The notes: generated from the sequence alone by a model not told the origin. Shown: positions 32,986-44,002, counted from the stretch's first letter. The stretch is DNA of 64,000 bases from a bacterium (GCA_030528665.1 JAUMYK010000002.1:9289-73288), one strand, 5' to 3'. Translations and numbers: made by a program.

Positions 32986-34224
32986 ATGGAGCATAAGGTT
33001 TTTGGGTGTAAAGTAAATAAATTTTATCTGAATAAATGGGTTGCCCATTTGGAGGTTACCAAACAGGCTGATGATGATATTTTTCTTGTTGCAACTTGCG
33101 TGGTGACAGATAGAGCTAAGTCTAAATGGATTAAAGAAATTTTGGATCAACTTCATCAAGACAAAAGGGTCTATATCGCAGGATGTGGAAGTATTACTAG
33201 AGGGCAGGCTACGGATAGGGATATTTTTTTTGCTAATTATCCAGAGCTTCGTCCTTATGAGGACAAGATTTTGCTTTTGGATGAGGATCCTGTACAGGAT
33301 GCGCAAAGTTTTACCAATGGACTTAAAACTCCCAATCAAAAGCTCCGAACCAAAAATTATGTTATTATCCAAAATGGTTGCGATAATTATTGCTCCTTTT
33401 GTTTGACTATTTTTAAGAGAGGGAGGCATAGAAATAGACCTTTGGAGGAGATTATCCAAGAGATTAAGCAAATCGAAGCTGAAGGAGGTCAAGAAATTGT
33501 GATTACAGGGATCAATCTGGCAGCACGAGGATGTCAGGATACCAGAAATGCAAATGAAAGTAGATTTCCAGAGCTGTTAAGAGCAATTTTAGAACAGACA
33601 AGCATCTCTAGGATCAGGATTTCTAGTATCGATCCTCAGTATATTACCGATGAGTTTTATGAGGTTGTGAAAGATGTCAGATTTGTGCCTCATTTTCATT
33701 TTTCGATCCAGAGTTTTGCAGATAGGGTACTCAAGGCGATGAATAGGGGCTATTTGAGTGATAAATTGGATGAGGTTTTGACTAAGATTAGAAATTTAGA
33801 TCGTGTAGATAGGGAGCTGATTTCGATTGGTGCTGATATTATTTCTGGGTTTCCTGGAGAGACGGAGGAGGATTTTGAGATTACTTGTGAGGGGGTGCAA
33901 AAGTATGGTATTACCAAGCTGCATGCTTTCCCTTTTTCTGATCATCACAAGGCGGAGAGAATCCCAGCATCGCTCTTGCCCAATCAAATTCCTAACGCGA
34001 TCAGGAAAGAAAGAAATAGAAAGCTGATTGAGATTGGAGATATGGTGCGTGACCGTTTTGTGGAGTCGCATTATGGCAAGCGTTTTGAGGTGCTGATCGA
34101 GGAAGTCAAAAATGGAAAATCTAAATGATGGACTCAAAACTATATTCATGTTGTGATTCCTGGTGAGTATCCCAAGGGGAGTTTGGTAGAGGTGGTTTTG
34201 GATGAGAGAAATTGTGATTTCTAG
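32986..34224 (+). CDS. mtaB: Threonylcarbamoyladenosine tRNA methylthiotransferase MtaB
   Basis: 412 residues. The UPF0004 cysteines are in FGCKVNKF, VATCVV and IAGCGS. The radical SAM motif is NGCDNYCSFC. EIVITGINLAA, RIRISSIDP, HFHFSIQS, GADIISGFPGET and HAFPFSDHHKAERI follow the family. A UGA glycine (34126) links to a short C-terminal TRAM-like tail. CGA falls in GINLAA-x-G, where the family has an aromatic residue, compatible with Trp. It adds methylthio to t6A37 of ANN-decoding tRNAs. Confidence 0.92.
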
Positions 34225-34274
34225 GAGGATCGGAGGGGGGGATGTCAGGTTTTTCATTTTTTTGAGAAAAGAAG

Positions 34275-34334
34275 TTGACATTCTCTTTTTTTTTCTTATG
34301 CTCTTTTGACAAATATAAAAATGTCTAATATTAA
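34275..34334 (+). promoter_or_regulatory. Putative tandem promoters before the tldD-like gene
   Basis: TTGACA (34275-34280) with TATGCT 16 nt later, and a second TTGACA (34306-34311) with TATTAA 17 nt later. Perfect TTGACA boxes differ from the TTGCAW boxes seen at other genes here. Confidence 0.5.
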
Positions 34335-34346
34335 ATATTTAAAAAA

Positions 34347-35981
34347 ATGAAAACAAAAGTTGATTATTTACCATTGGTTCATGCGATGGAATATCTTGTG
34401 AACTATGCACGATCTTTAAAAGTGAAAAGAGAAAATCCAGAAGGTGATTTGCAAACCTATTCTATTTCTGATATTCGGATTTGTTATCTTGAGCATCAGA
34501 ATTATTCTCAATCCTGTCTCAATGGGATGAGTGCTGATCAGCAAACAACTGGTCCTATATCCGAAATGTTGATTACCTTGTACTATAATAATAGTAAGAA
34601 GATTGTTCATTTCCCCTTTCCTGTGAATTCATTGTTTTTGCAGTATCCAGAGACTATGATTTCTTTGCTTATTCCTCATTTAACGATTGCAGTTGATTGC
34701 TTGATTCAGGATTTTTATGCTTCTTGTACTGAGGATAATAAATATCATTGCTATGATAGCTCTGATGCGGTAGTACAACTCGAGGATGCTGCATTTACTA
34801 TCAAGCCTTTGGGTAAAGTGCAGAAAAAACAGCGTATTGCTTTTGAGCAGCTAGTTTCAGAGTGCTATACGTCTCAAGAAGTATTGATGGTATCTGGAGA
34901 TATCCAGAACTCTCGTAAACTGTGGATTGTCGTTGATAGTTTTGGGCGACGAATTATTGAGTATCAGGATATTTTTCACCTCTATCTTGAATTGACTTTG
35001 TTAAACGAGCAGAAACACTTATTTGTTGATCGTTTTTCTCGTATGTATACGAGTATTGATGCTTTACTGTCTGATTTTCCTCAAACTCGAGCATATTGTC
35101 AGGGGCTTTTATCCTCTCTGCAGCGTCAGCAGCTCAAGAGTGATATTTATCCTTTGATTTTATCGTCTTCGGCGGTGGGAACATTATTTCATGAAGCATT
35201 GGCAGGGCATATGCTCTCTGGACTCTATATTGCGGACGAGGTGTCTATGGTCTTCAAGGACAAAATTGGTTCTTCGATTGTTAAGGAGGGATTTATGGAT
35301 GTTTTGAAGCAGTTGGAAATCTGGGATGTTCCTTCGGATAGTAGTATGATTGCTCATTATCGTTACGATATGGAAGGAACGCCAGCTCAGGATGTTTGTT
35401 TGATTGAGTATGGTGAGGTTCGCAACTATCTTTTGGATCGTAATTCTGCAGCTTGGTTGCGTATGCCTAATAATGGTCGTGCTTTAGCAGGTGGTTTTTG
35501 TTCTTCGAAAGCTTATCTTGATGGATTTATTGATCGTGCTGTTGAACCTGAACCTCGTGTCTCTAATCTCAAGATTTTGAGCAAGAGTGAGTTAGAACTT
35601 CAGGATTTGGAGCAGTTTTATTTTGAGAAGTATGGGTATTATTTGTGGGTAGAGTCTTATGATGGTGAAGTAGATGTCACAACAGGGACGTTTAATTTGT
35701 ATGTGAATGCTATTACTAAAGTCTATGCTGATGGTCATAAAGAGTATTTTTATGGTGGAAAGTTATCTGCAAACTTGGTAGATTTTCTGTCAGCGATCTC
35801 GTTGGTAACGAAGAGTTATGGGCGTTCGCAAGGTTATTGTGGTTCGAGTAGTGGTAGTGTTCCGACTGAGGAATATGCTCCTATTATGGCAGCCTATGGT
35901 CTCAATTGGGTACCCAATCCATTACCACAGAAAATGCATATTTTGGATATTCATCGTGACAAATATTTGTCTAAACAATGA
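34347..35981 (+). CDS. tldD: TldD/PmbA-type metalloprotease ending in UGA (apparently standard-code gene)
   Basis: 544 residues to a tandem TGA TGA at 35979-35984. TldD features: LFHEALAGHMLSG near residue 287, PEPRVSNLKILS, a VDVTTGTFNL-like C-terminal domain and EYFYGGKLS. The zinc motif reads H-E-x4-H, one residue longer than the usual HExxxH. It has no in-frame UGA. Under code 25 the frame would run on past a strong terminator and into the next gene, so UGA must be the intended stop. Arginine is often CGU/CGC/CGA, as in FGRR (CGA CGA),which would read Trp-Trp in the host. Promoter, gene and terminator look like an imported cassette. Function, if expressed: peptide processing. Confidence 0.75.
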   Translation: MKTKVDYLPLVHAMEYLVNYARSLKVKRENPEGDLQTYSISDIRICYLEHQNYSQSCLNGMSADQQTTGPISEMLITLYYNNSKKIVHFPFPVNSLFLQYPETMISLLIPHLTIAVDCLIQDFYASCTEDNKYHCYDSSDAVVQLEDAAFTIKPLGKVQKKQRIAFEQLVSECYTSQEVLMVSGDIQNSRKLWIVVDSFGRRIIEYQDIFHLYLELTLLNEQKHLFVDRFSRMYTSIDALLSDFPQTRAYCQGLLSSLQRQQLKSDIYPLILSSSAVGTLFHEALAGHMLSGLYIADEVSMVFKDKIGSSIVKEGFMDVLKQLEIWDVPSDSSMIAHYRYDMEGTPAQDVCLIEYGEVRNYLLDRNSAAWLRMPNNGRALAGGFCSSKAYLDGFIDRAVEPEPRVSNLKILSKSELELQDLEQFYFEKYGYYLWVESYDGEVDVTTGTFNLYVNAITKVYADGHKEYFYGGKLSANLVDFLSAISLVTKSYGRSQGYCGSSSGSVPTEEYAPIMAAYGLNWVPNPLPQKMHILDIHRDKYLSKQ

Positions 35982-35998
35982 TGAATGTTATATCTTAG

Positions 35999-36028
35999 GC
36001 AGAGTCGATATTCGGCTCTGTTTTTTTT
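35999..36028 (+). terminator. Intrinsic terminator of the tldD-like cassette
   Basis: CAGAGTCGA and TCGGCTCTG form a 9-bp stem with a 3-nt loop and eight T residues, 15 nt after the TGA TGA. Confidence 0.9.
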
Positions 36029-36114
36029 GATTGTTTTTATGTTTTTCTTGTTTTTTGAGAGGAAAATAGTAAAAATTTATTTATCGGATGCTTTTATTTT
36101 TTTTGTTAAAAAAA

Positions 36115-38973
36115 ATGTATTTAAAAAAACAAAAATTGATCTTATTTTCAGCTTTTTTCTTGGGATGAATGTTTGTTCAGAGTGGAGGATTTGCCTACAT
36201 ATCTTTTGAAAATCCTCAGGATCCTGAGACAGCTCCAGCCGGATATGTGGTAAACATTCCGGATGCGAATTTGAAGGCAGCTTTGAATGCTATTCTTGCG
36301 AATGTAAATGGAACCACTCGTACTCCAACACAAAATATCACAGCTGGGGAACTTCGTGCCCCAAATATGGCACATTTCAGAGATGCCACTACTTTGGCTG
36401 AAAAGGGTATCACGAACTTGGAGGGTATCCAGTTTTTGACGCAAGCACAGACAATTCGTTTGAATAACAGCAATCTCAATGTTCCAAACAGAAATATTAT
36501 TGCGAATTTGGAACCCCTGAAAGATTTGAAAAAACTCACAGAATTGAGATTGGCATTTAATAATATTTCTAATATTACTCCACTCGGAAATATCACTTCT
36601 TTGAAGGAACTCCATTTGACTTCAAATTCAGCAATTTCTGATATTTCTGCGCTCTCTTCTTTGGTCAATCTTGAGGCGATTTTTATGAGTCATCTACCAA
36701 ATACCAAGACGATAGAACCTCTGAGACCTCTTACAAAATTGAGAAATGTGCAGTTTTCGTCCAATAATGTTACCGATCTTTCCCCAATTCAAGGAAAGAC
36801 GACTATTGAGTATTTGTATATTAATACCAATAAATTTACGAATTTTGAGGTCTTGTCTACCTTGACGAATTTGAAGAATCTCGAAATTTCGAATACCGGT
36901 ATCAAGGATATCACGGTTTTGGCTCCATTGACGCAACTACAGCATTTGAGTCTTTGGTTTAATGATCAAATTGCAGATTTTTCTACGCTTGCTAGACTTA
37001 CAGCCTTGAAGTACTTAAATATTCAAAAGACAAATTTTAAAGATTCAGATGTTGTTTATATTGCGAGTTTGCCAGCATTAAATGAGCTTCGTGCAAGAGA
37101 AAATCAGCTTTCTGATCTTTCTGCACTTGCACATTATTCTTTTGTCGCAAATTCTACCTTTAATGATCAAAAAAAGACTCTGGACACGGTGTATGTGCCA
37201 GTTATCCCAAATCCAATAAAAAATAGAGATGGCTCTATTGTGCCTGTAACTGAAACGGCTGATGTAGAAAATGTTGATGCTGCAGGAAATCCAAACCCAA
37301 ATGGAGGTTATCTGAAGATTAAAAAAACAGGACAGGGAACAGTTACTGTAAACTGGAATGAAAATGCTGGAATAAATAGTTTTTCAGGTATTTTAACCAT
37401 TCCATACAATATCAACCTCACTCCTCCAACAGTTACGCTAACTTCGCAGACTCCCATTACAGCTACCAATGTATCAAACTATACGCTTGCAGGAACTTGT
37501 AGTGAAATTGGAAAGCCAGTGATTATCATAATAGGAAATCTTTCCCCTATGACAATCAATTGTGAAGCTGGAGGAACTTTTAGTAAAACAGGTATTGATG
37601 TTTCGAGTCTTGCAGAAGGAGATGTGGCTATTGTAGCTTCTCAAACTAATGCAAGCAATGTGGAAGGCAAAGTAGAAGTAACTGTGAAAAAAGACCAAAC
37701 CTGACCAAACCTACAAACCCCAACAGCCACACTAAACCCAGAAACAGAAGTTATCACTTTTACTATCGCTGAAGCTACAGATCCATCATGAGTAGCAAAA
37801 TATATCTACAGCATACAAGAATGTGATGCAGATGGAAGCAACTGTAGCACAGTGGTAGGAACCACAGAAATTCCATTCCAAGCAGGAAATGAAATCATAG
37901 AGTACCCAAATCCTAAAAAAGATAAAAATAGAAAATATATCCTCAAAGTACAAGCAGAAGATATGCTTGGCAACAAATCACCAGAACAAACAAGTACTCT
38001 GGATACAGAAGTGCTAGAAATAGCTTTTCAAACAGGAGTACATGGAACCATTAATCCAACAACTGCTCAAAAAGTATTTAACAATGCTCCATTCTCAAAA
38101 ATCATCTTTCCAACTCCAAATCCAAATCCTGGATACCAATTTAAAAACTGGACTGATAATTGAGGAAATACTCCTCCAAGTGCCTCTACTCCTATTACAC
38201 TAGGAACCACTTACACAGCAAACTTTGAGCTCCTTAATAACAACAATGCTGGAGGGAATAATAACGGTAACAATAATTGAAATTCAAGCTCAAGTTCTTG
38301 ATTTTCAGGATGAGGAGGTGGATGAGCTGCTCTTATCAGAGATCATTGTCCTCAGGGGGATTTCTCTCGCAGTTACTATGATAATTCTTGTGGAGATACT
38401 CCAAATCAAGATCAAACTCAAGATCAAAATTCTGATCCTCAATCTCCAGCTATCCCTACCGATAACGAGATGATTGATGCTTACAAACGAGCTTTTGAAA
38501 ATGGGATCACTACACAGCCATCTTTAGCTGATGCAAGACTCTTAGACTATCTTACTAGAGCTGAACTTGCTAAGATGCTTTCTATCTTTACCCTCAAATA
38601 TACTGATAGACAGCCAATTCTAGATAAACCATTCTGTGATACCTATACTGATGCTGATCAAGTTAATGCAGAACTCTCAAGCTATATGACTACTGCGTGT
38701 AAACTAGAAATCATGGGACTCCACTCTGATGGAAAAACACCACTTGATGCTTTTATGCCTAATAAACATGTCTCTAGAGCTGAACTTGTAACCGTACTCT
38801 CTAGAGTACTCTATGGTAATACCTATGACAATAATACTACTGATCAACGATGGCAAGGACATATGGATAAACTACATACAGATGCAGTGATCAAAGATCC
38901 TACTCCTACCATCCAAGAGATCAGAGCCTATGTCCTCCTAATGATGTACAGAATCAAAGGAAAGTGAAAGTAA
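36115..38973 (+). CDS. Leucine-rich-repeat surface protein with SLH-like C-terminus
   Basis: 952 residues, start ATG 36115. A signal peptide (MYLKKQKLILF, UGA-Gly at residue 18) is followed by NIPDANLKAALN and internalin-type leucine-rich repeats from about residue 55 to 345 (LKKLTELRLAFNNISNI and so on). Ig-like domains follow, then a GYQFKNWTDN bacterial-repeat module near residue 680, a Gly/Asn/Ser linker with five UGA glycines, the RDHCPQGDFS block also present in the giant protein, and SLH-like repeats (LTRAELAKMLS, VSRAELVTVLS). It stops at TAA 38971-38973 after one more UGA. Base usage switches at about 37705 from G/T-rich to A/C-rich codons. Likely an adhesin or a sensor of other cells. 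Confidence 0.88.
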
Positions 38974-38996
38974 AAAAGCTTAACAATTAAACGAAA

Positions 38997-39025
38997 GCAG
39001 AGCAACTCCTAGCTCTGTTTTTTTG
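38997..39025 (+). terminator. Intrinsic terminator
   Basis: GCAGAGC and GCTCTGT flank an 8-nt loop, followed by T residues; it ends the LRR gene transcript. Confidence 0.85.
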
Positions 39026-39085
39026 ATTGCAAAAGGTGTGGCAATCACTATGCTTTGGTCAGATTTTTTTACTTTTTGCTGAAGG

Positions 39086-39391
39086 ATGAGGAGTTTTCAG
39101 GATTTAGCTCGTAAAAATTTGTCTGAAAAGTTTCAAGGTTATCGTATGCTTGGAATGCTTGCTCTCAAGCAGGTCAAAAAGTTTTTTGAGATTTCTGATC
39201 CTGATAAACATGTGATAGCTGAGGAAAAAATTACTGGATACCTCAGATATACGACTCTTTTTATTAAAACTTCTGATCAAAATTTGAAAATTGAGATTTT
39301 TAAGCAGAAAAAAAAACTGATCGCATTGATCAATCAGCATTTTCTTAGTCTTGGATATCAGCATCGTCTTACTGATTTACGTCTCAAGTAA
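39086..39391 (+). CDS. Small DUF721/DciA-like protein
   Basis: 101 residues from ATG 39086; an in-frame ATG at 39050 would add twelve residues including a UGA glycine. The pattern TTLFIKTSDQNLKIEIFKQKKKLIALINQHF, ending in LTDLRLK, resembles DUF721 (DciA, loader of the replicative helicase), whose domain ends in a similar strand-helix-strand. The similarity is by eye and weak. The last 23 nt overlap the convergent MATE gene. Confidence 0.5.
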   Translation: MRSFQDLARKNLSEKFQGYRMLGMLALKQVKKFFEISDPDKHVIAEEKITGYLRYTTLFIKTSDQNLKIEIFKQKKKLIALINQHFLSLGYQHRLTDLRLK

Positions 39392-40742
39392 TCAGATTTT
39401 TATTTCGATTACTATAGCGATAGAGATATCGGCAGATCAGTAAGACTATTGCATTGGTGATTGGAAATGATAATCGTAATCCCGTGAGTCCTCGACTGCT
39501 ATATTTTGCTAGAAAATAGCCTATTCCGTACTGTAAAGTTCGCATAATAATAGCAAGAAGTAATGTGAGTCTAGTATTTCCAGCAGCTCTAAAGATACCT
39601 GTTAGCGCAAATTGGGCTCCTAAGGCTCAGAAAGAACATGATATAATTCTGAGATATTCTGCACCAATTTTGATGACTTCTCCTTCTTTGTCGATAAAAA
39701 TACTTACTAATTCAGGTGCAAAGATAAAGCTTAGAACCCCAGCACTTTGGAGGAGCAGGAAGGAGAAAATTGCTCCTTGTTTTGTGATGGATTGAGCTCT
39801 TGTAGTGTTGTTGGCGCCTAAATTTTGTCCTACGATGGTGGATATGGCTACAGAGAGTCCTAGTGCAGGGATGAGTACGAGCTGAAAGATATTTCCACCT
39901 GCGCCATATGCTGCTGCAGCTGCGGTTCAAAAACTTGCTACTAGTGAAGTGAAACATACAACTCCCAATGAACGTACTGACATCTCAATAGAGGAGGGAA
40001 AGCCGATATTAAGTGCCTTTTTGATAAATCAGAAATCTGGTTTTAGGTGTTTTCGATTGAGCTGTACTCCGTAGTTTCCTCTAAAAAGGACGAATATTCC
40101 AATGATGGCTGCTAGACTTTGACTGATAAGGGTTGCTCGAGCTGCACCCTCAATACCTAAGGCTGGAAAGCCTCGTTTTCCCACAATAAGGATAGGATCC
40201 AGAATCGCATTCAAGAGCAGGCTTGCACTGATCAGATAGAGTGGAAATTTTACTTCCCCAACGCCTCTTAGAATTGACTGAAATAGAGAAAAGCTAAAGG
40301 TAGCTCCTAGTCCCAGAAAGCTAATTTTGAGAAAGGGGAGTGCATGTGCAATGATCTCGCTAGGGATTTGCATGATTTGAAGGATTGAATCTGCATGGAT
40401 ATATCACAAAAGTCCAAGTACTCATGAAATAATGATCGTACTAATCAGCGTTTGACCTGCGGTATGATTGATTAGATTTTGTTTTTTTGCTCCTGCGTAT
40501 TGGGCGATCAAAATATTGCCTGCCATAGCAAATCCTGTCCCTAGTGCAATGATTAGAAAAATGATAGGTCCGCTGATGGAGATTGCCGCAACAGCTTCTT
40601 TACCTAGTTTGCCTATTCGATATGCATCAATAAACTGATAGGTACTTTGTAAGAGATTTCCAAGTAAGATTGGGAAAGCTAGTGTGAGAACAGTTTTTAG
40701 AATCGGTCAGTTCAGGGCTTGGTTAAGATTGTGTTGTCTCAT
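39369..40742 (-). CDS. MATE-family exporter
   Basis: 457 residues, ATG 40740-40742 to TAA, twelve hydrophobic helices. The N-terminal MATE signature is NLLQSTYQFIDAY-x-IGKLGKEAVAAISIS, in which the x is CGA (40617-40619) at the position of the conserved Trp or Phe of the DxxWVGRLG motif. MAGNILIAQYAGA and a SILRGVGE-like motif at the start of the second half are also present. UGA encodes several glycines, including NGPILK at the N-terminus. Na+- or H+-driven export of cationic compounds is the family role; the substrate is unknown. Confidence 0.9.
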
Positions 40743-40886
40743 CCTACATTGCGAGTAAAGTATGGAAACTATATGGAAAAGTTTTCTCGTTTGCAAGAGA
40801 TTCTTTTATCTTTAATGCAAGAAAACCCTGATGATCATTCAGATTTTATTCGTTTTTTAAAAAAGTAAAAAAAAGTGCTAAAAAAT

Positions 40887-40914
40887 TTGCATTATTTTTT
40901 TTTTGGAGTATAAT
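40887..40914 (+). promoter_or_regulatory. Strong putative promoter, TTGCAT-N16-TATAAT
   Basis: TTGCAT (40887-40892) and TATAAT (40909-40914). It is the best consensus match in the window, yet no recognised gene follows, only the unassigned stretch 40915-41837. Confidence 0.65.
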
Positions 40915-41837
40915 AATATCGTCATCAAGGCAGAAGAGAAAAACTTCTCTGAGATGATCATCCTATCTCTAATGTTCTGTCTCTTTGTGATAGGCATTGT
41001 AGGAGGTATACTTGATGAGGTCTTTAGCATGGTTTTCTTGGGAAAAGTATTGTTGATTCCTAGGTTGTATTCTGCCAGAAGAGGAGTGTAAGGCTAATCT
41101 TTCATACTCGCTATGAGCTTATGAAATTTTGGATCACTTCTGATCTGATACTGCAATGGCTGAATCTCACAGCATTGTCTAATCTGAGCAAATCTTCCTC
41201 TTATGTAGAGGATGAGGTGTTGAGAGCGAGTACGACACTAGTCAGTTTTTATGTAGGTGTACTGTTAAGAGCGGGAGCCTCCTCTTGTAGTCTAAATGAT
41301 TGCCAGAGCTGATAAAAACTGCTTTGATTCTCCCTCGTTTGTCTTTCATTTTCCAATGAGGGTCGTTTGCAGGTCTTCTAGGCGTAAAATTTACCGCATT
41401 TTGCTACTCTAGAGGTACTGATGACGCATTGGTAGCAAACTTGGTAGGGAAGCAAAGGGAACTTCATAGCTTACTTTTCAATTTCACTATCGAAGAAAGG
41501 CATATCCTATGAGCAGTATGCGGATGCTGTGGCAAAAGGTACTTTCCTCTCCTAAAAGATCAGATTTTTTTATCCTTTTTAGTTACTATCCTAAAAAGTG
41601 TAAGAAATCCCTTTGAGGATCCAAGGTAGCGAGATTTGTTATTCTAGTGAACTCTTATCTCTGGGGATGCCTAGAGCGCTAGATACCAAAGTGTTTAAGA
41701 GATGCTTTGGCTCGCTGTGAGGCAACAAGATCAACCATTCTCTCATCAAGGTATGAGAAATTGGAGTAATGAACTCCTTTTTTTCTTTTTTTGGAAAAAA
41801 AGTTGGAAAGCTGAATGCGGTCAGGATTTTTGTTTTT
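40915..41837. other. Unassigned gene-poor stretch, possible structured RNA or decayed gene
   Basis: Downstream of a strong promoter-like site there is a series of local hairpins (AGAG/CTCT near 40930-40955, GAGAT/ATCTC near 40950-40972). Two short frames are present: 40954-41091 encodes a hydrophobic peptide beginning MIILSLMFCLFVIG, and 41121-41315 encodes 64 residues with no family. Neither is convincing and stops are frequent in all frames even under code 25. A 30-codon fragment at about 41437-41547 (ISYEQYADAVAKG) looks protein-like, suggesting erosion. No tRNA-like T-arm was found, so it is not tmRNA. Confidence 0.4.
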
Positions 41838-42917
41838 TTAGTTGATTTTTTTGTACCGAAAGGTGCAGGGTTCTTCTCCATTGAAGAGCTTTTTTTGTTG
41901 AAAGGAGTCTGGATTAAGCTTGAAATTGGGATATGAAGTAATGATTCCACCATAGCTCTTTTCTGTCCAGAGCGACTCAAGTGTATGATAGAGCTTTTGT
42001 AGGTCTGAGGATCAGATTCTTTTGCCATATGGAGGATTGCTCACGACTCGAGTGTTTTCTGTAAAATTAAAGTCAGCTTTCCTAGCATCCTCTATTTTAA
42101 AGGTAATGTCTTTATCAAGATCTCGATTTTTTGCATTTTGTTGAGCGATGCGGATCATCTCTGGATCAAGATCGCTGGCGATAATCTGGTAGTTCCCCTG
42201 ATAGATTTGTGCTTGAGCTTGCTCTTTGAGCATTGATCGTAGATGAGGGTCAAAATTTTTGAATTGTTCAAAGGCAAAGTGTCTTTTACTTCCTGGTGCA
42301 ATATTTTTTGCTAAGAGTAGCGCTTCGATAGGAATTGTCCCTGAACCACAAAAAGGGTCTCGTAGTCCTGATTTAAATTTTCGACCACTGAAAAGGAGCA
42401 TTGCTGCTGCAAGATTCTCTTTGAGTGGAGCAGATCAGGTTTGTGTTCTATAGCCTCTTTGGTGGAGTGAGGAACCTGAGGTATTGAGATAGAGGTTTGC
42501 TTGGTTATGTTCGAGTAAAAGAAAGAGTTCGTTTTGCGTTTCTTCTGCTTTTCCAAAATGTTTTATGCTTTCGAGGAGTGCCTTATGTGCGATGGATTGG
42601 ATACTTCTTGGTGCTGAGAGCTGGGAGTGGATGGTTTTGATTTTGAGTGTTATATTGGTATTGGAGGATCGTAGTCCGTAGCTGCTATTTTTGATAAGTG
42701 TAAAAAGCTCATCAAAGGTATTAACTTTACCACTTGCTAATTGGACATAGACTTTATTGGCTAGTCTTGATCGGAGGTTGATCGTATAAAGTCCTTTGAG
42801 ATCAGTCTCTATCATAGTCCCAGTACTAAAACTCTTGAATGGTTGAAATTTGAGTCTTTTGAGTTCAGAACTGAGGAGGCTTGTGATTCAAAAAGGGCAT
42901 GAGATCAGGAGTTTCAT
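41838..42917 (-). CDS. THUMP-domain rRNA/tRNA guanine-N2 methyltransferase (RlmL/Trm14-like)
   Basis: 359 residues. The start ATG 42915-42917 gives a THUMP-like domain (residues 1-160), then [28 protein letters not shown], the SAM motif DPFCGSGTIPIEALLLA, and the catalytic VVSNPPYGKRI. UGA encodes Gly in CPFGITSL, QTGSAPL and KRIGSS. CGA occupies residue 179 (FSG-W-K, family LAGW) and residue 186 (L-W-DPFCGSG). One CGG codon occurs at 41856-41858 near the C-terminus. Methylates a guanine in structured RNA; the exact site cannot be set from sequence alone. Confidence 0.9.
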
Positions 42918-43030
42918 TTGGATAGCAAAACGTATAAAGCGTTTAATTCAGGATTCTTTATACTGTTTTACCCTCGAGATACAAACCAAAAAATCTGATC
43001 GTAATGACCAGATTCTTGAGAAGTAAGAGA

Positions 43031-44002
43031 CTAATTGAACTCCATAAAGATTTGATAGATCAGAAAGAGGAAGAAAAAGAGGCTGATTACAGCTAAAAGG
43101 ATATTGATGAGTGTGGTTTTGGCTTTTTTGAAATTTTCTCCTTTCCCACCATCAACAATGAGGAGGTATCCTGAGTAGATGATCATCAGTACAATCACGC
43201 TTCCACTGATATAGGCGAGGAATTTGGCTATGGTGACAATAAAGTCTCCTCCTGCCTTTGCAAAATTTTCTTGACTGGCGATATAGTAGAGGAAATCTAC
43301 CACTTTCATACCTATGAGGGCTGCAATGATACCTTTGAGATTGTTGAGGAGTTTTTTTCCTCCTCCTTCTTCTCCAGATTTTGGGTTCATCATCTGAAAG
43401 CCTGTAATAACGATCATAATAATCGCAAAGAAGAAGGCTGCTCCTTTCAAAAAGCTGAGTACAAAGAAGATGATACCTTTAGGTCAGGTCAGTTGTCAGC
43501 TTAGGTCTTTCGTGCTATTTAATCCTTCCAAATTGATTACGCTACCAAAGAGCCATACTGCTCCAAAATACAGTGCCGCTCCTATCAAAATCACGAGGAA
43601 GGTATTGAGAGCTTCCTTGAGCTTGTCAGGGTTTTTGGCTCAGAGGAGGAGATTGGCAGCATTGATGACGAGGAAGATAAAGACCAGTACATATCCGACA
43701 TATCTGAGGACATCTCGGAGGATTCCACCAGGTTTGTCTCCTTTTTTTTGTGGGAAAAAGAGGAGCCTGATGTTTTCTTTGAGAGACTTATCTTTGCTGA
43801 TGCCATTAAAGGCAAAGACCGCTTCTTGACGCTGTTTATTTTTGCCATCTCCGATTTTGGGGTCGGTCATCGGTTTGGCGAAGTGATCTTCAAAGTTTGG
43901 TGCATTTCCGATCGGAGTGGCATAGGTTCACCATAAAGGGATGCTCGCTCCTAGGAGTAAGAGAAGCACTGAGATGATCAGTATTTTGATTTTAGCAAGC
44001 AT
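43031..44002 (-). CDS. Polytopic protein of tandem VirB2/TrbC-like membrane hairpins
   Basis: 323 residues from ATG 44000-44002. A signal peptide (MLAKIKILIISVLLLLLG, UGA-Gly in LWGTY) is followed by a soluble stretch and then three similar units of helix, short polar loop with Gly/Lys, helix: loops around GAKNPDKLKEALN (residue 125), NPKSGEEGGGKKLLNNL (residue 215) and DGGKGENFKKAK (residue 290). The same hairpin occurs once in the neighbouring gene at 44027-44509 and recalls type IV secretion pilins. Seven or so helices in total. Last gene of a three-gene minus-strand operon with the PKD surface protein; probably an envelope channel or secretion part. Confidence 0.7.

Noticed and set aside
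33338..33345. CGA in MtaB (KLxTKNYV) as evidence against CGA = Trp
   Set aside because: The family Arg here is variable in position and identity, so the site is not diagnostic either way.
35985..36209. Translation of the tldD-like gene continuing past UGA UGA as Gly-Gly
   Set aside because: The extension crosses a strong terminator, is low-complexity hydrophobic and would overlap the LRR gene in another frame; the family ends before it.
40915..41560. tmRNA (ssrA)
   Set aside because: No T-arm (GTTCGA), no tRNA-like ends and no tag-like frame with a resume codon were found.
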